A stretch of DNA of 64,000 nt from Pleomorphomonas oryzae DSM 16300 (GCF_000422965.1 NZ_AUHB01000006.1:292879-356878); one strand, 5' to 3'; positions 43,284 to 53,326 are shown, counted from the stretch's first letter. The notes: generated by a model from the letters alone, not told the origin. Numbers and translations: made by a program.

Positions 43284-43807
43284 CCGCCGCATCCATCTAC
43301 GTCTGCTCCCTGACCAAGCTCGAAGAAACGGTGGCGCTCACCGGCGCTCGTCACGTCATCACGTTGATCAACGCCGGCACGCCCATGCGCCTTCCGACAA
43401 CGATCGGCCACGACAACCATCTTTTCCTCGCCATGCACGACATCATCGAAACGGTCGACGGCATGACACCGCCCGGAGAAACGCACGTGGCTAAGATGCT
43501 GGAATGGGTGAAGGATTGGGATCGAACGACACCGCTGGTCGTCCACTGCTTTGCCGGCATCTCCCGCTCCACGGCTGCTGCCTACACGCTGGTCTCGGCG
43601 TTCAATCCGTGGCGCGATGAGGCCGCCCTTGCCGCCTTGTTGCGCGAGCGGGCGCCATCGGCGACACCCAACCGTCGCATCGTCGAAATCGCCGATCGGC
43701 TGCTCGGCCGCGACGGTCGCATGGTGGCGGCTATCGACGCCATCGGTCGCGGTGCCGATGCCTTTGAGGGCACGCCATTCTGCCTCGAACTCGAGGTGGA
43801 ACCGTAA
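43280..43807 (+). CDS. Predicted protein tyrosine phosphatase
   Basis: 175-residue cytoplasmic phosphatase fold. The catalytic P-loop VVHCFAGISRSTAAAYTL (HCx5R, about residues 92-99) is intact, with the acid Asp possible in HDIIETVDG. It belongs to a small alphaproteobacterial group annotated as predicted protein tyrosine phosphatase. Start overlaps the HD gene stop in ATGA. Substrate and target are unknown; the operon pairing with a nucleotide-type HD hydrolase hints at a small-molecule phosphate rather than a protein. Confidence 0.85.
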   Translation: MTAASIYVCSLTKLEETVALTGARHVITLINAGTPMRLPTTIGHDNHLFLAMHDIIETVDGMTPPGETHVAKMLEWVKDWDRTTPLVVHCFAGISRSTAAAYTLVSAFNPWRDEAALAALLRERAPSATPNRRIVEIADRLLGRDGRMVAAIDAIGRGADAFEGTPFCLELEVEP

Positions 43808-43876
43808 CCTGCGCAAGCGAAACGATTGAGCGTCTCAACGGACGCGCAGGCCGGGTTTCCGTGTTATAGGCAGGTC

Positions 43877-46594
43877 ATGGATACTCGCGACACGCAACTG
43901 GAAAGCGGCAGCATGCCGACGTGGATCTACAGCTTCGGCGAGGGCGTGGCGGACGGCGGCGTCGGTCTCCGACATCTTCTCGGCACCAAGGGCGCCAACC
44001 TGGCGGAAATGGCCAGCCTGGGCCTGCCTGTACCGCCTGGCTTCACCATCACCACCGAGGTTTGCCGGCACTACTATGCCAACGGCCACCAGTATCCGCC
44101 GGATCTGGAGCGGCAGGTCAATGCTGCGATCGACCTTCTGAGCCGGCGCACCGGCCGTTCGTTCGGCCATCCCGAGCGGCCGCTTCTGGTATCGGTCCGC
44201 TCCGGCGCGCTGGCTGCCATGCCGGGCATGATGGACACCGTGCTCAACCTCGGCCTCAACGATGTCACGGTCGAGGCACTGGCCGCCGAGGCCGGCGACG
44301 CGCGCTTTGCGCTCGATAGTTACCGACGCTTCATCCAGATGTTCGGCGATGTCGTCATGGGCGTCGACGGCCAAGCCTTCGAGGAAATCCTCGACGATCT
44401 CAAGGAGCGCGAGGGTTACTTTAACGACACTGAGCTCACCGCCGACGAGTGGCGCAAGGTGATCGCCTCCTTCAAGGAACTGGTCATCGATGAGACGGGC
44501 AAGCCGTTTCCGCTCGACCCGCTGGAACAGCTTTGGGGTGCCATCGGCGCGGTGTTCGGCTCCTGGAGCAACAGCCGCGCCGCCACCTTCCGCAAATTGC
44601 ACGGCATTTCCTCGAACTCCGGCACCGCCGTCAACGTCCAAACCATGGTGTTCGGCAACATGGACGAGCGCTCGGCAACCGGCGTCGCCTTCACGCGCAA
44701 TCCGTCCACCGGCGAACCTCAGCTCTACGGCGAGTTCCTGCTCAACGCCCAGGGCGAGGAAGTGGTGGCCGGCCTCAGGACGCCCCAGGACATTACCGAG
44801 GCAGCCCGGCTCTCCAGTCGTTCCGACCGCCCCTCGCTTCAGACGCTGATGCCCGAAACCTACCGTGAGTTCATCGGTTACTGCCAGAAGCTCGAACGGC
44901 ACTTCAAGGATATCCAGGACCTCGAGTTCACCATCGAGCGCGGCAAGCTCTGGATGCTGCAGACACGCTCCGGCCGCCGGACCGTCGAGGCCGCCCTGCG
45001 GATCGCCGTCGACATGGCCAACGAGGGGCTGACCACGCGGGAAGAAGCGCTCGAGCGCATTGACCCGTCGTCGTTGGAACAGCTCCTGCATCCGACCATC
45101 GAGGCCGACGCGCCACGCGACATTTTGGCAACGGGTCTGCCGGCTTCGCCTGGCGCGGCGGTGGGCGAGATCGCCTTCAACTCCGAACAGGCCGAGAAGG
45201 CCCGCCAGCGCGGCATCAAGGTCATCCTGGTACGGGCCGAGACCAGTCCGGACGACGTGCACGGCATGCATTCGGCGATCGGTGTGGTCACCGCACGCGG
45301 CGGCATGACGTCACATGCGGCGGTGATCGCCCGCGGCCTTGGCAAGCCCTGCGTGGTCGGCGTCAGCGCCCTCAAGGCCGATCCGGTAGCCGGCACCGTT
45401 ACCATCGGCAAGCGCGAGCTCCGTGCCGGGGACTTCATCACCATCGATGGCTCGTCAGGTCAGATCATGGCTGGCCGGGTTCCCATGAAGGAGCCGGAGC
45501 TGTCCGGTCCCTTTGCTGAGATCATGACCTGGGCCGACGCCGTCCGCCGCCTCGAGGTGCGCGCCAACGCCGAGACGCCGACCGAGGCGCGCATCGCCCG
45601 CCAGTTCGGTGCCGAAGGCATCGGCCTCTGCCGCACTGAACACATGTTCTTCGAGCACTCGCGCATTTCCGCCGTGCGCGAGATGATCCTCGCCGAGACA
45701 CCCGAGAGCCGCCGCACCGCGCTTGAAAAAATCCTGCCGATGCAGCGCCAGGATTTCGAGGAGCTGTTCGAGATCATGGACGGCCGGCCGGTGTGCATTC
45801 GCCTTCTCGATCCGCCTCTACACGAGTTTCTGCCGCGCACCGAGCGGGAGGTGGCCGAACTGGCTCAGACGGCGGGAGTGGCGCCGGATGTATTGCGCCG
45901 CCGCATCGCCAATCTCGAAGAATACAATCCGATGCTCGGCCACCGGGGCTGCCGCCTCGCCGTCTCCTTCCCGGAAATCGCCGAGGTGCAGACCCGCGCC
46001 ATCTTTGAGGCAGCCATTGCGGCGGGAAAAAAGCTCGGCCAGCCGGTGGTACCGGAAATCATGGTGCCGCTCGTCGCCGCCCGCAAGGAGCTCGACTACG
46101 TCAAGGCGATCATCGCCCGCGTCGCCGTCGAGGTGTCCGAGGCCGCCGGCCAGCCGGTGAACTACAAGGTCGGCACCATGATCGAGCTGCCGCGCGCCGC
46201 GCTGATGGCCGAGGACATCGCCCAGTCCGCCGCCTTCTTTTCCTTCGGCACCAACGACCTCACCCAGACCACCTTCGGCATCAGCCGCGATGACGCCGCT
46301 TCCTTCCTGCCAACCTATTTGCAGAAGGGCGTGCTCGCCCGTGATCCTTTCGTCAGCATCGACCGCGACGGCGTCGGCGAACTGATCCGCATCGCCATCG
46401 AGCGAGGGCGAAAGTCACGGCCCGATATCGGCTTGGGCATGTGTGGTGAGCACGGCGGCGATCCGGCTTCCATCGCCTTCTGCGAAGAAGCCGGCCTTGC
46501 CTATGTGTCCTGCTCGCCTTTTCGCTTGCCGATCGCCCGCCTCGCAGCGGCGCGCGCCGTCGTCATGGGCCGCGAGGAGCAGCTCAATACCTGA
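43877..46594 (+). CDS. ppdK: Pyruvate, phosphate dikinase
   Basis: 905-residue enzyme that interconverts pyruvate, ATP and phosphate with PEP, AMP and pyrophosphate; in this group it serves gluconeogenesis or glycolysis. The N-terminal nucleotide domain carries KGANLAEMASLGLPVPPGFTI, the phosphohistidine is in GGMTSHAAVIARG (about residue 480), and the PEP-binding domain has FGTNDLTQTTFG and GMCGEHGGDP, whose cysteine is the catalytic acid. ATG at 43877 is chosen; MPTWIYSFGEG at 43913 is also possible. The last eleven bases overlap the convergent permease gene. Confidence 0.96.
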   Translation: MDTRDTQLESGSMPTWIYSFGEGVADGGVGLRHLLGTKGANLAEMASLGLPVPPGFTITTEVCRHYYANGHQYPPDLERQVNAAIDLLSRRTGRSFGHPERPLLVSVRSGALAAMPGMMDTVLNLGLNDVTVEALAAEAGDARFALDSYRRFIQMFGDVVMGVDGQAFEEILDDLKEREGYFNDTELTADEWRKVIASFKELVIDETGKPFPLDPLEQLWGAIGAVFGSWSNSRAATFRKLHGISSNSGTAVNVQTMVFGNMDERSATGVAFTRNPSTGEPQLYGEFLLNAQGEEVVAGLRTPQDITEAARLSSRSDRPSLQTLMPETYREFIGYCQKLERHFKDIQDLEFTIERGKLWMLQTRSGRRTVEAALRIAVDMANEGLTTREEALERIDPSSLEQLLHPTIEADAPRDILATGLPASPGAAVGEIAFNSEQAEKARQRGIKVILVRAETSPDDVHGMHSAIGVVTARGGMTSHAAVIARGLGKPCVVGVSALKADPVAGTVTIGKRELRAGDFITIDGSSGQIMAGRVPMKEPELSGPFAEIMTWADAVRRLEVRANAETPTEARIARQFGAEGIGLCRTEHMFFEHSRISAVREMILAETPESRRTALEKILPMQRQDFEELFEIMDGRPVCIRLLDPPLHEFLPRTEREVAELAQTAGVAPDVLRRRIANLEEYNPMLGHRGCRLAVSFPEIAEVQTRAIFEAAIAAGKKLGQPVVPEIMVPLVAARKELDYVKAIIARVAVEVSEAAGQPVNYKVGTMIELPRAALMAEDIAQSAAFFSFGTNDLTQTTFGISRDDAASFLPTYLQKGVLARDPFVSIDRDGVGELIRIAIERGRKSRPDIGLGMCGEHGGDPASIAFCEEAGLAYVSCSPFRLPIARLAAARAVVMGREEQLNT

Positions 46595-47696
46595 CGCGGT
46601 CGGCGATGAAACGCGCCGTCGCCGGCCCGGTGAACAGCACCATGAAAAAGCGCATGGTCTGCATGGCCATGACGAAGGACATGTCGACGTTGCTGGACGC
46701 GGCAATGATCGCCACTGAATCGGCACCACCCGGCGACGTCGCGAGATAGGCGGTCAGAAAGTCGACTCCGGTTACCGACGCCAATACGCTGGCATAGATG
46801 GCGCAGATGGCAACCAGCACGACGATCGCCAGGAGAATGGTGGGCAGAGCGCGCGCCGCGTAAGCGAGGATCTCTCGATTGAACCGGCTGCCGATTGCCC
46901 AGCCGCAGATGGCGTAGGAGACAGCGAGCAGCACCGGCGGCAGTTCGACGGCAAGCACGCCGGCGCCTTGCAGTCCGATGGCAAACAGCATCGGCAGGAT
47001 CATCGCGCCCGTCGTCAGGCGGAAGATGCGGGACAGAACAAGCCCGGCGCCGATCACCGTCAGCGTTGCGAGAAAATTCGTCCAATGGATTGCCGGGAAC
47101 CAGGCCGCCGCTGTGCCGCCGGTCAGCGTGGTGTTGAGATAGAAGCGCGCCGCCAGCGAGGCCATGGTGGCGACGATCAGCACCCGAAGATACTGCATGA
47201 CGGCAACCAGACGCGTATCGCCGCCATAGGCTTCGGCCATGATCACCATGGCGGTGGCGGCCCCCGGCGAAGCGCCCCAGACGGCGGTGGTGCCGGGTAG
47301 TATGCGGAAGCGAGCCAGCGCATAGCCAATGACGTTCGCCGTCAGCACCACCGAGGCGACGCCGATTAGGATCACCGGCCAGGCAGCGAGTATCTCGCCG
47401 AGCACGGTGGGCGGCATCGCCCGCGCCATCAGCGTGCCGACAACCCCCTGTGCCATCATGAAGACTGGCCTCGGCATCGCCACGGCCTGTCCGTTGATGC
47501 CAAGCAGGATCGCTGCCAGCATCGGGCCGAGCAGCAAGGCCGCCGGCAAGTGAAGGAGCTCAAAGGCTATGCTAATCGCCGCCGATATCGAGAGCAGGAT
47601 GGCCCAGCGGAAAATATTGGCGCGGAAGCCGGTGCCCGGCGTCGGGAGAAGCATCAACAATACCGATCGGCGGTGGAAAAGCGTCGGCTGTTGCAC
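46584..47696 (-). CDS. AbrB-family membrane permease
   Basis: 370-residue integral membrane protein with two AbrB-type repeats and about ten helices; the family is sometimes mislabelled ammonia monooxygenase. Family features are LPAALLLGPMLAAILLGING in the first repeat, PGTTAVWGASPGAATAMVIMAEAYGGD and the second-repeat counterpart TSPGGADSVAIIAASSNVD. Such proteins are linked to small-molecule or metabolite transport, but no substrate is established. Start may be at 47654 rather than 47696. Its 3' end overlaps ppdK. Confidence 0.86.
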   Translation of the reverse strand: MQQPTLFHRRSVLLMLLPTPGTGFRANIFRWAILLSISAAISIAFELLHLPAALLLGPMLAAILLGINGQAVAMPRPVFMMAQGVVGTLMARAMPPTVLGEILAAWPVILIGVASVVLTANVIGYALARFRILPGTTAVWGASPGAATAMVIMAEAYGGDTRLVAVMQYLRVLIVATMASLAARFYLNTTLTGGTAAAWFPAIHWTNFLATLTVIGAGLVLSRIFRLTTGAMILPMLFAIGLQGAGVLAVELPPVLLAVSYAICGWAIGSRFNREILAYAARALPTILLAIVVLVAICAIYASVLASVTGVDFLTAYLATSPGGADSVAIIAASSNVDMSFVMAMQTMRFFMVLFTGPATARFIADRVRY

Positions 47697-48008
47697 AGCC
47701 TGAGCACAAGGATGCCAGAGGCCTCCTGCGCATAATGAGCGCTATACCCTTAAAGGTCCACTCGACCAGACATGTTTTCGAATGGCAGCCCTGCGGACGA
47801 CTCAACCTTTCTGTGCCAAGTACAACCGAAACAACCAGAGATCGTACAGAGCAGTGCACAAATAACATAACTGTTCTAAGTAAGTTTTATTCGGAAAGAA
47901 GGAATTCGCATATCTTTTCGATTTAGAAACGAAACGTGGGCTGAAGTTACCATTCATAAATAGGTCATCGATTATTTCTCTTGGTAATCAACACAAGAGT
48001 CGAATAAC
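47697..48008. other. AT-rich intergenic region upstream of first chemoreceptor gene
   Basis: 312 bases without a supported gene. The last 150 bases are much AT-richer than the flanking coding DNA. Promoters of the AbrB permease (leftward) and the chemoreceptor (rightward) should lie here. It contains the shared element described separately at 47946-47960. Confidence 0.5.
47946..47960 (+). promoter_or_regulatory. Shared 15-base element upstream of chemoreceptor 1
   Basis: GTTACCATTCATAAA ends 49 bases before the ATG. A 14/15 match lies 51 bases before the ATG of the neighbouring chemoreceptor gene. Position and sequence agreement suggest a common promoter or regulator site, or a remnant of the tandem duplication. 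Confidence 0.5.
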
Positions 48009-49955
48009 ATGACCTTCCTCAACACCCGCGGAAAACTGCTACACCGGATCATCTTCATCGCATCGCTGATCGTGATCGCGAGCTTCGCCCTGTTTTCCAC
48101 CACCATCTACGTGCTGGAGAGGCAGGATCTCGAAGACAATGTCGCCCGTATCCTGGCCACCACGGGAAGCAGCGTCGCCTCCGGCACCGGCAACTGGTTC
48201 CAGGGACGCCTGCTGATCGCCACCCAGGCCGCCGATGCCATTGGGACATCCAAGGACGTGCTCGGCCTCGTGCTGGCGGGGAAAACGATGAGCGCGGAGT
48301 TTCTGTCCGTCTATCTGGGCGAAGAAAATGGTGCTTTCACCATCTCTCCCAAGGCCGACATGCCCAAGGACTACGACCCTCGCAAACGTCCTTGGTACAT
48401 GGATACCGCTAAGGCGATGTCAGTCCAGTTGACCGAGCCCTATGTCGATCTGGCAACCAACAAGGTGGTCATTTCGGCTTGCGTGCCCGTCAACGCCAAC
48501 GGCAAGCTGATCGGCGTGTTCGGCGGCGATTTCTCTCTCGATGCCCTTATCGAACGCATCAAGGCAGCCAACTTCGGCGGCATCGGCCAGGCTTTCCTGG
48601 TTTCCGCCGAAGGCAAAATTCTGGTCCATCCCGACGCCAGCCTGGTTGGCAAGCCGCTGTCGGAAGCTTTCACCGGCTTGACGACGCCGACTGCCGGCCG
48701 GGTGCTTGATACCACCTTTGGTGGCCGCGAACACGTCGCCAGCTTCGTTGCCATCGATGGCCTGCCGGTCAAGTGGTATGTTGGCGTCGCCGTCAACAGC
48801 GACATGGCCTACGCCAGCCTCAACAAGCTCGGCATCACCGCTCTCGTCGCCACCATCGCCGCGACAATTCTGATGCTGCTCGCTCTGGGCTTCGTCTTGA
48901 AGCGCGTGGTTGCCGGGCCGATCACTGCCATGACCGCCGCCATGCACTCTCTGGCCGCTGGCGACCGCAAGGCCGACATTCCCGGCCTCGACCGCCGCGA
49001 CGAGATTGGCCAGATGGCGGCCGCAGTCGCGGTGTTCCGGACCAATGCCGAGGAACGCGATCGCCTGGAAGAAGGCCAGCGCACCGCCGTGGCGGAACGA
49101 GAACGCCGCGCTGCCCGTGCCGAAGCGCTGATCGATCGCTTCCGTGCCGAAGCTACCGGCACCATCGGCAGCGTCGTCGACGCCGCCCAGCGCCTCGAAG
49201 CTTCTGCTCAGGAACTGATGGCGACCGCCGAAGGCAGCGAACGCAGCAGCAGCGTCGCCGCATCGGCCGCAGAACAGGCTTCGGGCAACGTCCGGTCGGT
49301 CGCCGCCACCTGCGAGGAGCTCGAGGCGTCGACCACGGAGATCGCCCGTCAGGTCGGCACATCACAAGCGGTCGCCGGCAAGGCGCGTTCTTCGGCCAAC
49401 GAGACGCGCGAGACGGTCGGCCGACTGCTCGCCGCCACCGACCAGATTACTCAGGTGGTCAGCCTGATCACAGCCATCGCCGAGCAAACCAACCTCCTCG
49501 CTCTCAATGCCACGATCGAGGCGGCGCGAGCCGGCGAGGCTGGCAAGGGGTTCGCAGTTGTTGCGGCGGAAGTGAAGTCGCTCGCCAATCAGACGGCGAA
49601 AGCCACCGAGGATATTTCTCGCAAGATCGGCGAGATCAAGGTGGTGTCCGACAACACCGTCAATGCGATCACCGAGATCGGTGACATCATCGAAGAGGTG
49701 AACACCGTCTCCGCCAGCATCACCTCCGCCGTCACCCAGCAGACTGGAGCCACCGGCGAGATCACCCGCAACATGCAGGAAGCGGCGCGCGGCAATGGCG
49801 AACTGTCTCGTACCATCGTCGAACTCAGCAACGGCGCCGCCACCACCCGCGCCGAGGCGAAAACGGTGCTGGATGCGGTGACTTCGCTGAAGACATCATC
49901 GGTTGATCTTGGCCGCAAGGTCGAGAGTTTCCTCGCCGAGATCGACGCAGCCTGA
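48009..49955 (+). CDS. Methyl-accepting chemotaxis protein, dCache sensor (predicted amino-acid receptor)
   Basis: 648-residue chemoreceptor. Helix 1 (about residues 11-36) and helix 2 (about 277-302) bracket a periplasmic double-Cache domain, then HAMP (about 303-355) and a cytoplasmic signalling domain with the hairpin tip [19 protein letters not shown]. The dCache domain shows Tyr122, Arg127, Trp129, Tyr130 and Asp174 in [10 protein letters not shown] and GGDFS, spaced exactly as in the amino-acid-binding motif defined for PctA-type receptors. An amino acid ligand is therefore predicted. No CheR-tether pentapeptide is present at the C-terminus. A strong terminator follows. Its tandem neighbour is a close paralogue of identical length. 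Confidence 0.94.
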   Translation: MTFLNTRGKLLHRIIFIASLIVIASFALFSTTIYVLERQDLEDNVARILATTGSSVASGTGNWFQGRLLIATQAADAIGTSKDVLGLVLAGKTMSAEFLSVYLGEENGAFTISPKADMPKDYDPRKRPWYMDTAKAMSVQLTEPYVDLATNKVVISACVPVNANGKLIGVFGGDFSLDALIERIKAANFGGIGQAFLVSAEGKILVHPDASLVGKPLSEAFTGLTTPTAGRVLDTTFGGREHVASFVAIDGLPVKWYVGVAVNSDMAYASLNKLGITALVATIAATILMLLALGFVLKRVVAGPITAMTAAMHSLAAGDRKADIPGLDRRDEIGQMAAAVAVFRTNAEERDRLEEGQRTAVAERERRAARAEALIDRFRAEATGTIGSVVDAAQRLEASAQELMATAEGSERSSSVAASAAEQASGNVRSVAATCEELEASTTEIARQVGTSQAVAGKARSSANETRETVGRLLAATDQITQVVSLITAIAEQTNLLALNATIEAARAGEAGKGFAVVAAEVKSLANQTAKATEDISRKIGEIKVVSDNTVNAITEIGDIIEEVNTVSASITSAVTQQTGATGEITRNMQEAARGNGELSRTIVELSNGAATTRAEAKTVLDAVTSLKTSSVDLGRKVESFLAEIDAA

Positions 49956-49982
49956 CACATCCTCGATCTGGAAGAATTGGAG

Positions 49983-50010
49983 CCCGGCCGACCTCGGCCG
50001 GGTTTTTCTT
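49983..50010 (+). terminator. Terminator of chemoreceptor 1
   Basis: 8-bp stem CCCGGCCG/CGGCCGGG with four-base loop, followed by TTTTTCTT, 28 bases after the stop. The terminator after the second chemoreceptor uses the same stem arms. Confidence 0.92.
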
Positions 50011-50253
50011 TAGGTCGCCGACGCAACAAAATAACCGTTCAGCTCTTTCTAGAGCAATAAAACAAATGAATATCGCACATCTGAGCATAAATACGAAAAG
50101 CTATCAGCTAAATTATCTAGACGCCCCAAGTCAGTTTATAATAGACGAACAACTTCTTATTGAGAAGTGCATTGAACACAAACTAAGCGGTTACTATTCA
50201 TAAACATCTTAAGACTTAACTGTCGGCAATCCTTTGCAAAGAGTCCGTCCGAC
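50011..50253. other. AT-rich intergenic region between the tandem chemoreceptor genes
   Basis: 243 bases, no gene seen. Strongly AT-rich against the coding neighbours. Carries the second copy of the shared 15-base element and presumably the promoter of the second chemoreceptor gene. Confidence 0.5.
50189..50203 (+). promoter_or_regulatory. Shared 15-base element upstream of chemoreceptor 2
   Basis: GTTACTATTCATAAA, one difference from the element before chemoreceptor 1 and placed at almost the same distance (51 bases) from the start codon. Confidence 0.5.
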
Positions 50254-52200
50254 ATGACCTTTCTCAACATCCGTGGCAAACTGCTACATCGCATTATCCT
50301 CACCGCTTCGCTCATCGTCATTGCGAGTTTCGCGCTGTTCTCCACCACCATCTACGTGCTGGAACGGCAGGACCTCGAAGACAATGTCGCCCGCACACTG
50401 GCAACGACCGGCGCCAGCGTCGCCTCCGGTACTGGCAACTGGTTCCAAGGGCGCCTTCTGCTGGCCGAGCAAGCCGCCGACGCCGTCGGCTCGTCCAAGG
50501 ACACACTCGAGCTTATCCTGACTGGCAAGACGCTGAGCTCCGAGTTTCTGTCTGTCTACCTGGGCGAGGAAACTGGCGCCTTCACCGTCTTGCCAAAGGC
50601 GGAAATTCCCGAGGGCTTCGATCCTCGCAAGCGGCCCTAGTACACCAACCCTGCTAAGGCGATGTCGGCTCAGCTGACCGAACCTTATCTCGACAACGGG
50701 ACCAAGAAGCTGGTCATCTCCGCCGGCGTACCGGTCACGGCCGGGGGGAAATTGACTGGCGTGTTCGGAGGCGATTTTGCACTCGACGCCCTGGTGGATC
50801 GCATCAAGGCGTCCAACTTCGGCGGTATCGGCCAAGCCTTCCTTGTTTCCTCGGACGGCAAGATCCTGGTCCATCCGGACGCCAGTCTGGTCGGTAAGCC
50901 GCTTTCCGACGTGTTTGCCGGACTTTCGACACCCGCCACCACCGGCATGCTGGAAGCAGTCTTTGCCGGCCGCCGGCAGGTCGCCAGCTTCGTCGCCGTC
51001 GATGGCCTGCCGGTCAAGTGGTACGTCGGGGTGGCCCTCGACAGAGATATGGCCTACGCCAGCCTCAACAAGCTCAGGATCACCGCCATCGGCGCCACGC
51101 TGGCAGCCACCGTGCTGATGCTGCTTGCCTTGGGGTTGGTGCTGAAGCGTGTGGTTGCCGGGCCGATCACCGCCATGACCGAGGCCATGCATTCCCTGGC
51201 CGCTGGCGACCTCAAGACCGATATCCCGGGCCTCGAACGCCGTGACGAAATCGGCCAGATGGCCGCCGCTGTTGCGGTGTTCCGCGCCAATGCCGAGGAA
51301 CGTGATCGCCTCGAGAGCACCCAGCGGGCCTCTGTCGACGAACGTGAACGTCGCGCGGCGCGCGCCGAGGCGCTGATCGAGGGCTTCCGCGCCGAAGCGA
51401 CGGGAACGATCGGTCTTGTGGTCGAGGCTGCCCAGCGTCTTGAGGCCTCGGCTGAGGAACTGATGGCCACCGCCGAGGGCAGCGAACGCAGCAGCAGCAT
51501 TGCCGCTTCCGCCGCCGAGCAGGCCTCCGGCAATGTTCGCTCTGTCGCCGCGACGTGTGAGGAACTTGAGGCATCGACCACCGAAATCGCTCGTCAGGTC
51601 GGCACCTCGCAGACGGTTGCCGGCAAGGCACGTGCTTCAGCCACAGAGACGCGCGAGACCGTCAGTCGTCTGCTCGCCGCCACCGATCAGATCAACCAGG
51701 TGGTCAGCCTGATCACCGCCATCGCCGAACAAACCAATCTTCTCGCACTCAATGCCACCATCGAGGCGGCGCGGGCGGGTGAGGCCGGCAAGGGATTCGC
51801 CGTGGTCGCCGCCGAGGTGAAGTCGCTCGCCAACCAGACGGCGAAGGCGACCGAGGACATCTCGCGCAAGATCGGCGAGATCAAGGTGGTGTCGGACAAT
51901 ACGGTCAACGCCATCTCGGAAATTGGCGCGATCATCGAGGAAGTGAATACCGTTTCGACCAGCATCACCTCGGCGGTCACCCAGCAGACCGGCGCCACCG
52001 GTGAGATCACCCGCAACATGCAGGAAGCAGCGCGCGGCAACAGCGAATTGTCCCGCACCATCATCGAGCTCAGCAATGGCGCGGCGACCACCCGCGCCGA
52101 AGCGAGAACCGTGCTCGATGCGGTCACCTCGCTGAAGAGCTCTTCGGTCGATCTCGGCCGCAAGGTCGAGAGTTTCCTGGCGGAAATCGACGCCGCCTGA
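50254..52200 (+). pseudogene. Second tandem chemoreceptor gene, interrupted by one in-frame TAG
   Basis: Paralogue of the preceding gene with the same 648-codon length and the same order (helix, dCache, helix, HAMP, signalling domain). Codon 129 (50638-50640) is TAG where the neighbour has TGG for Trp129. The frame is otherwise open to 52200. Translation from 50254 would give only 128 residues. An ATG at 50662 could restart a 512-residue product lacking helix 1, but its ribosome-binding site is weak. The stop falls at the predicted ligand-binding tryptophan, and the nearby Tyr122 is Phe. The absence of other lesions suggests a recent mutation, base-call error or readthrough. Signalling domain nearly identical to the neighbour. 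Confidence 0.88.
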
Positions 52201-52227
52201 AGCTCTGACGCCCTGCCGAAGCTCAAA

Positions 52228-52257
52228 CCCGGCCGCTCATAACGGCCGGGCTTTTGC
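52228..52257 (+). terminator. Terminator of chemoreceptor 2
   Basis: 8-bp stem CCCGGCCG/CGGCCGGG with seven-base loop, then CTTTTGC, 28 bases after the stop. Arms match those of the terminator after chemoreceptor 1. Confidence 0.85.
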
Positions 52258-52357
52258 TTGCGTTAAGCGGCCCTCGTCATCAATGACGGGGATTCTCCTG
52301 TTCACTCGGTTTCCCTACCCTTGCCGGAGGCGCAAAACGCCTCTATCAGGGGGGCTT

Positions 52358-53326
52358 ATGATCAAGAAAGCCGCTAATCCCTACGGATTCAGTCGCCCGC
52401 ATCTTCTGGGGATCGAAGGCCTTTCCCCTCTGGAGATCGTCGACCTTCTCGACCGTGCCGAAGAAAACATCGAGCTCGGCCGACAACCCTCCAAAAAGCG
52501 TGACAGCCTGACCGGCCGCACGCAGATCAATCTCTTCTTCGAAAATTCGACGCGCACCCAGTCGTCCTTCGAGCTGGCCGGCAAACGGCTTGGCGCCGAC
52601 GTGATGAACATGGCGGTCGGCCAATCGTCGGTGAAAAAGGGCGAAACGCTGATCGACACGGCGATGACGCTCAACGCCATGAACCCCGACGTCATCGTCG
52701 TCCGGCACAACGCCTCCGGCGCCGTGGCGCTGCTCGCCCAGAAGGTCGACTGCTCCGTCGTCAACGCCGGCGACGGCAGCCACGAGCACCCGACGCAAGC
52801 CCTGCTCGACGCACTGACCATTCGCCGTCACAAGCAGCGGATCGATGGCCTCGTCGTCGCGATCTGCGGCGATGTCGCTCATAGCCGGGTTGCCCGCTCC
52901 AACATTCTGCTGCTGACCGCGCTCGGCGCGCGTGTTCGTCTCGTCGGCCCATCGACCTTGGTGCCCGGCGCTTTCCGAGAGATGGGCCTTGAAACCTTCA
53001 CCTCCATGCGCGAGGGGCTCAAGGACGCCGACATCGTCATGATGCTGCGTCTGCAACGCGAGCGCATGCAGGGTTCCTTCGTGCCGTCGGTCCGCGAGTA
53101 CTTCCATTACTGGGGCCTCGACGAAGAGAAGCTGTCCTATGCCAAGCCCGATGCCCTCGTCATGCACCCTGGCCCGATGAACCGCGGCGTGGAGATCGAT
53201 CCGGCCGTTGCCGATGGTCCGCAGAGCCTCATCCGCGAACAGGTGGAAATGGGCGTTGCCATTCGTATGGCGGTGCTCGACGCGGTGGTGAACGCCCAAG
53301 GCAACGGCGGGGAGGCCTTCCGATGA
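52358..53326 (+). CDS. pyrB: Aspartate carbamoyltransferase catalytic subunit
   Basis: 322-residue cytoplasmic enzyme joining carbamoyl phosphate and aspartate in pyrimidine synthesis. The carbamoyl-phosphate site [13 protein letters not shown] (about residues 63-75), the [12 protein letters not shown] segment and HPGPMNRG are intact. ATG at 52358 has AGGGGGG upstream, and a six-base-pair hairpin (52327-52343) lies just before this site and might affect initiation. The next gene overlaps by four bases (ATGA). No pyrI regulatory subunit is nearby; this class often forms a complex with a dihydroorotase-like partner. Confidence 0.97.
   Translation: MIKKAANPYGFSRPHLLGIEGLSPLEIVDLLDRAEENIELGRQPSKKRDSLTGRTQINLFFENSTRTQSSFELAGKRLGADVMNMAVGQSSVKKGETLIDTAMTLNAMNPDVIVVRHNASGAVALLAQKVDCSVVNAGDGSHEHPTQALLDALTIRRHKQRIDGLVVAICGDVAHSRVARSNILLLTALGARVRLVGPSTLVPGAFREMGLETFTSMREGLKDADIVMMLRLQRERMQGSFVPSVREYFHYWGLDEEKLSYAKPDALVMHPGPMNRGVEIDPAVADGPQSLIREQVEMGVAIRMAVLDAVVNAQGNGGEAFR

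Noticed and set aside
50638..50640. TAG read as pyrrolysine or other recoding.
   Set aside because: No sign of pyl genes in this window, the paralogue has tryptophan, and a TGG to TAG change is the simplest explanation; suppression cannot be excluded.
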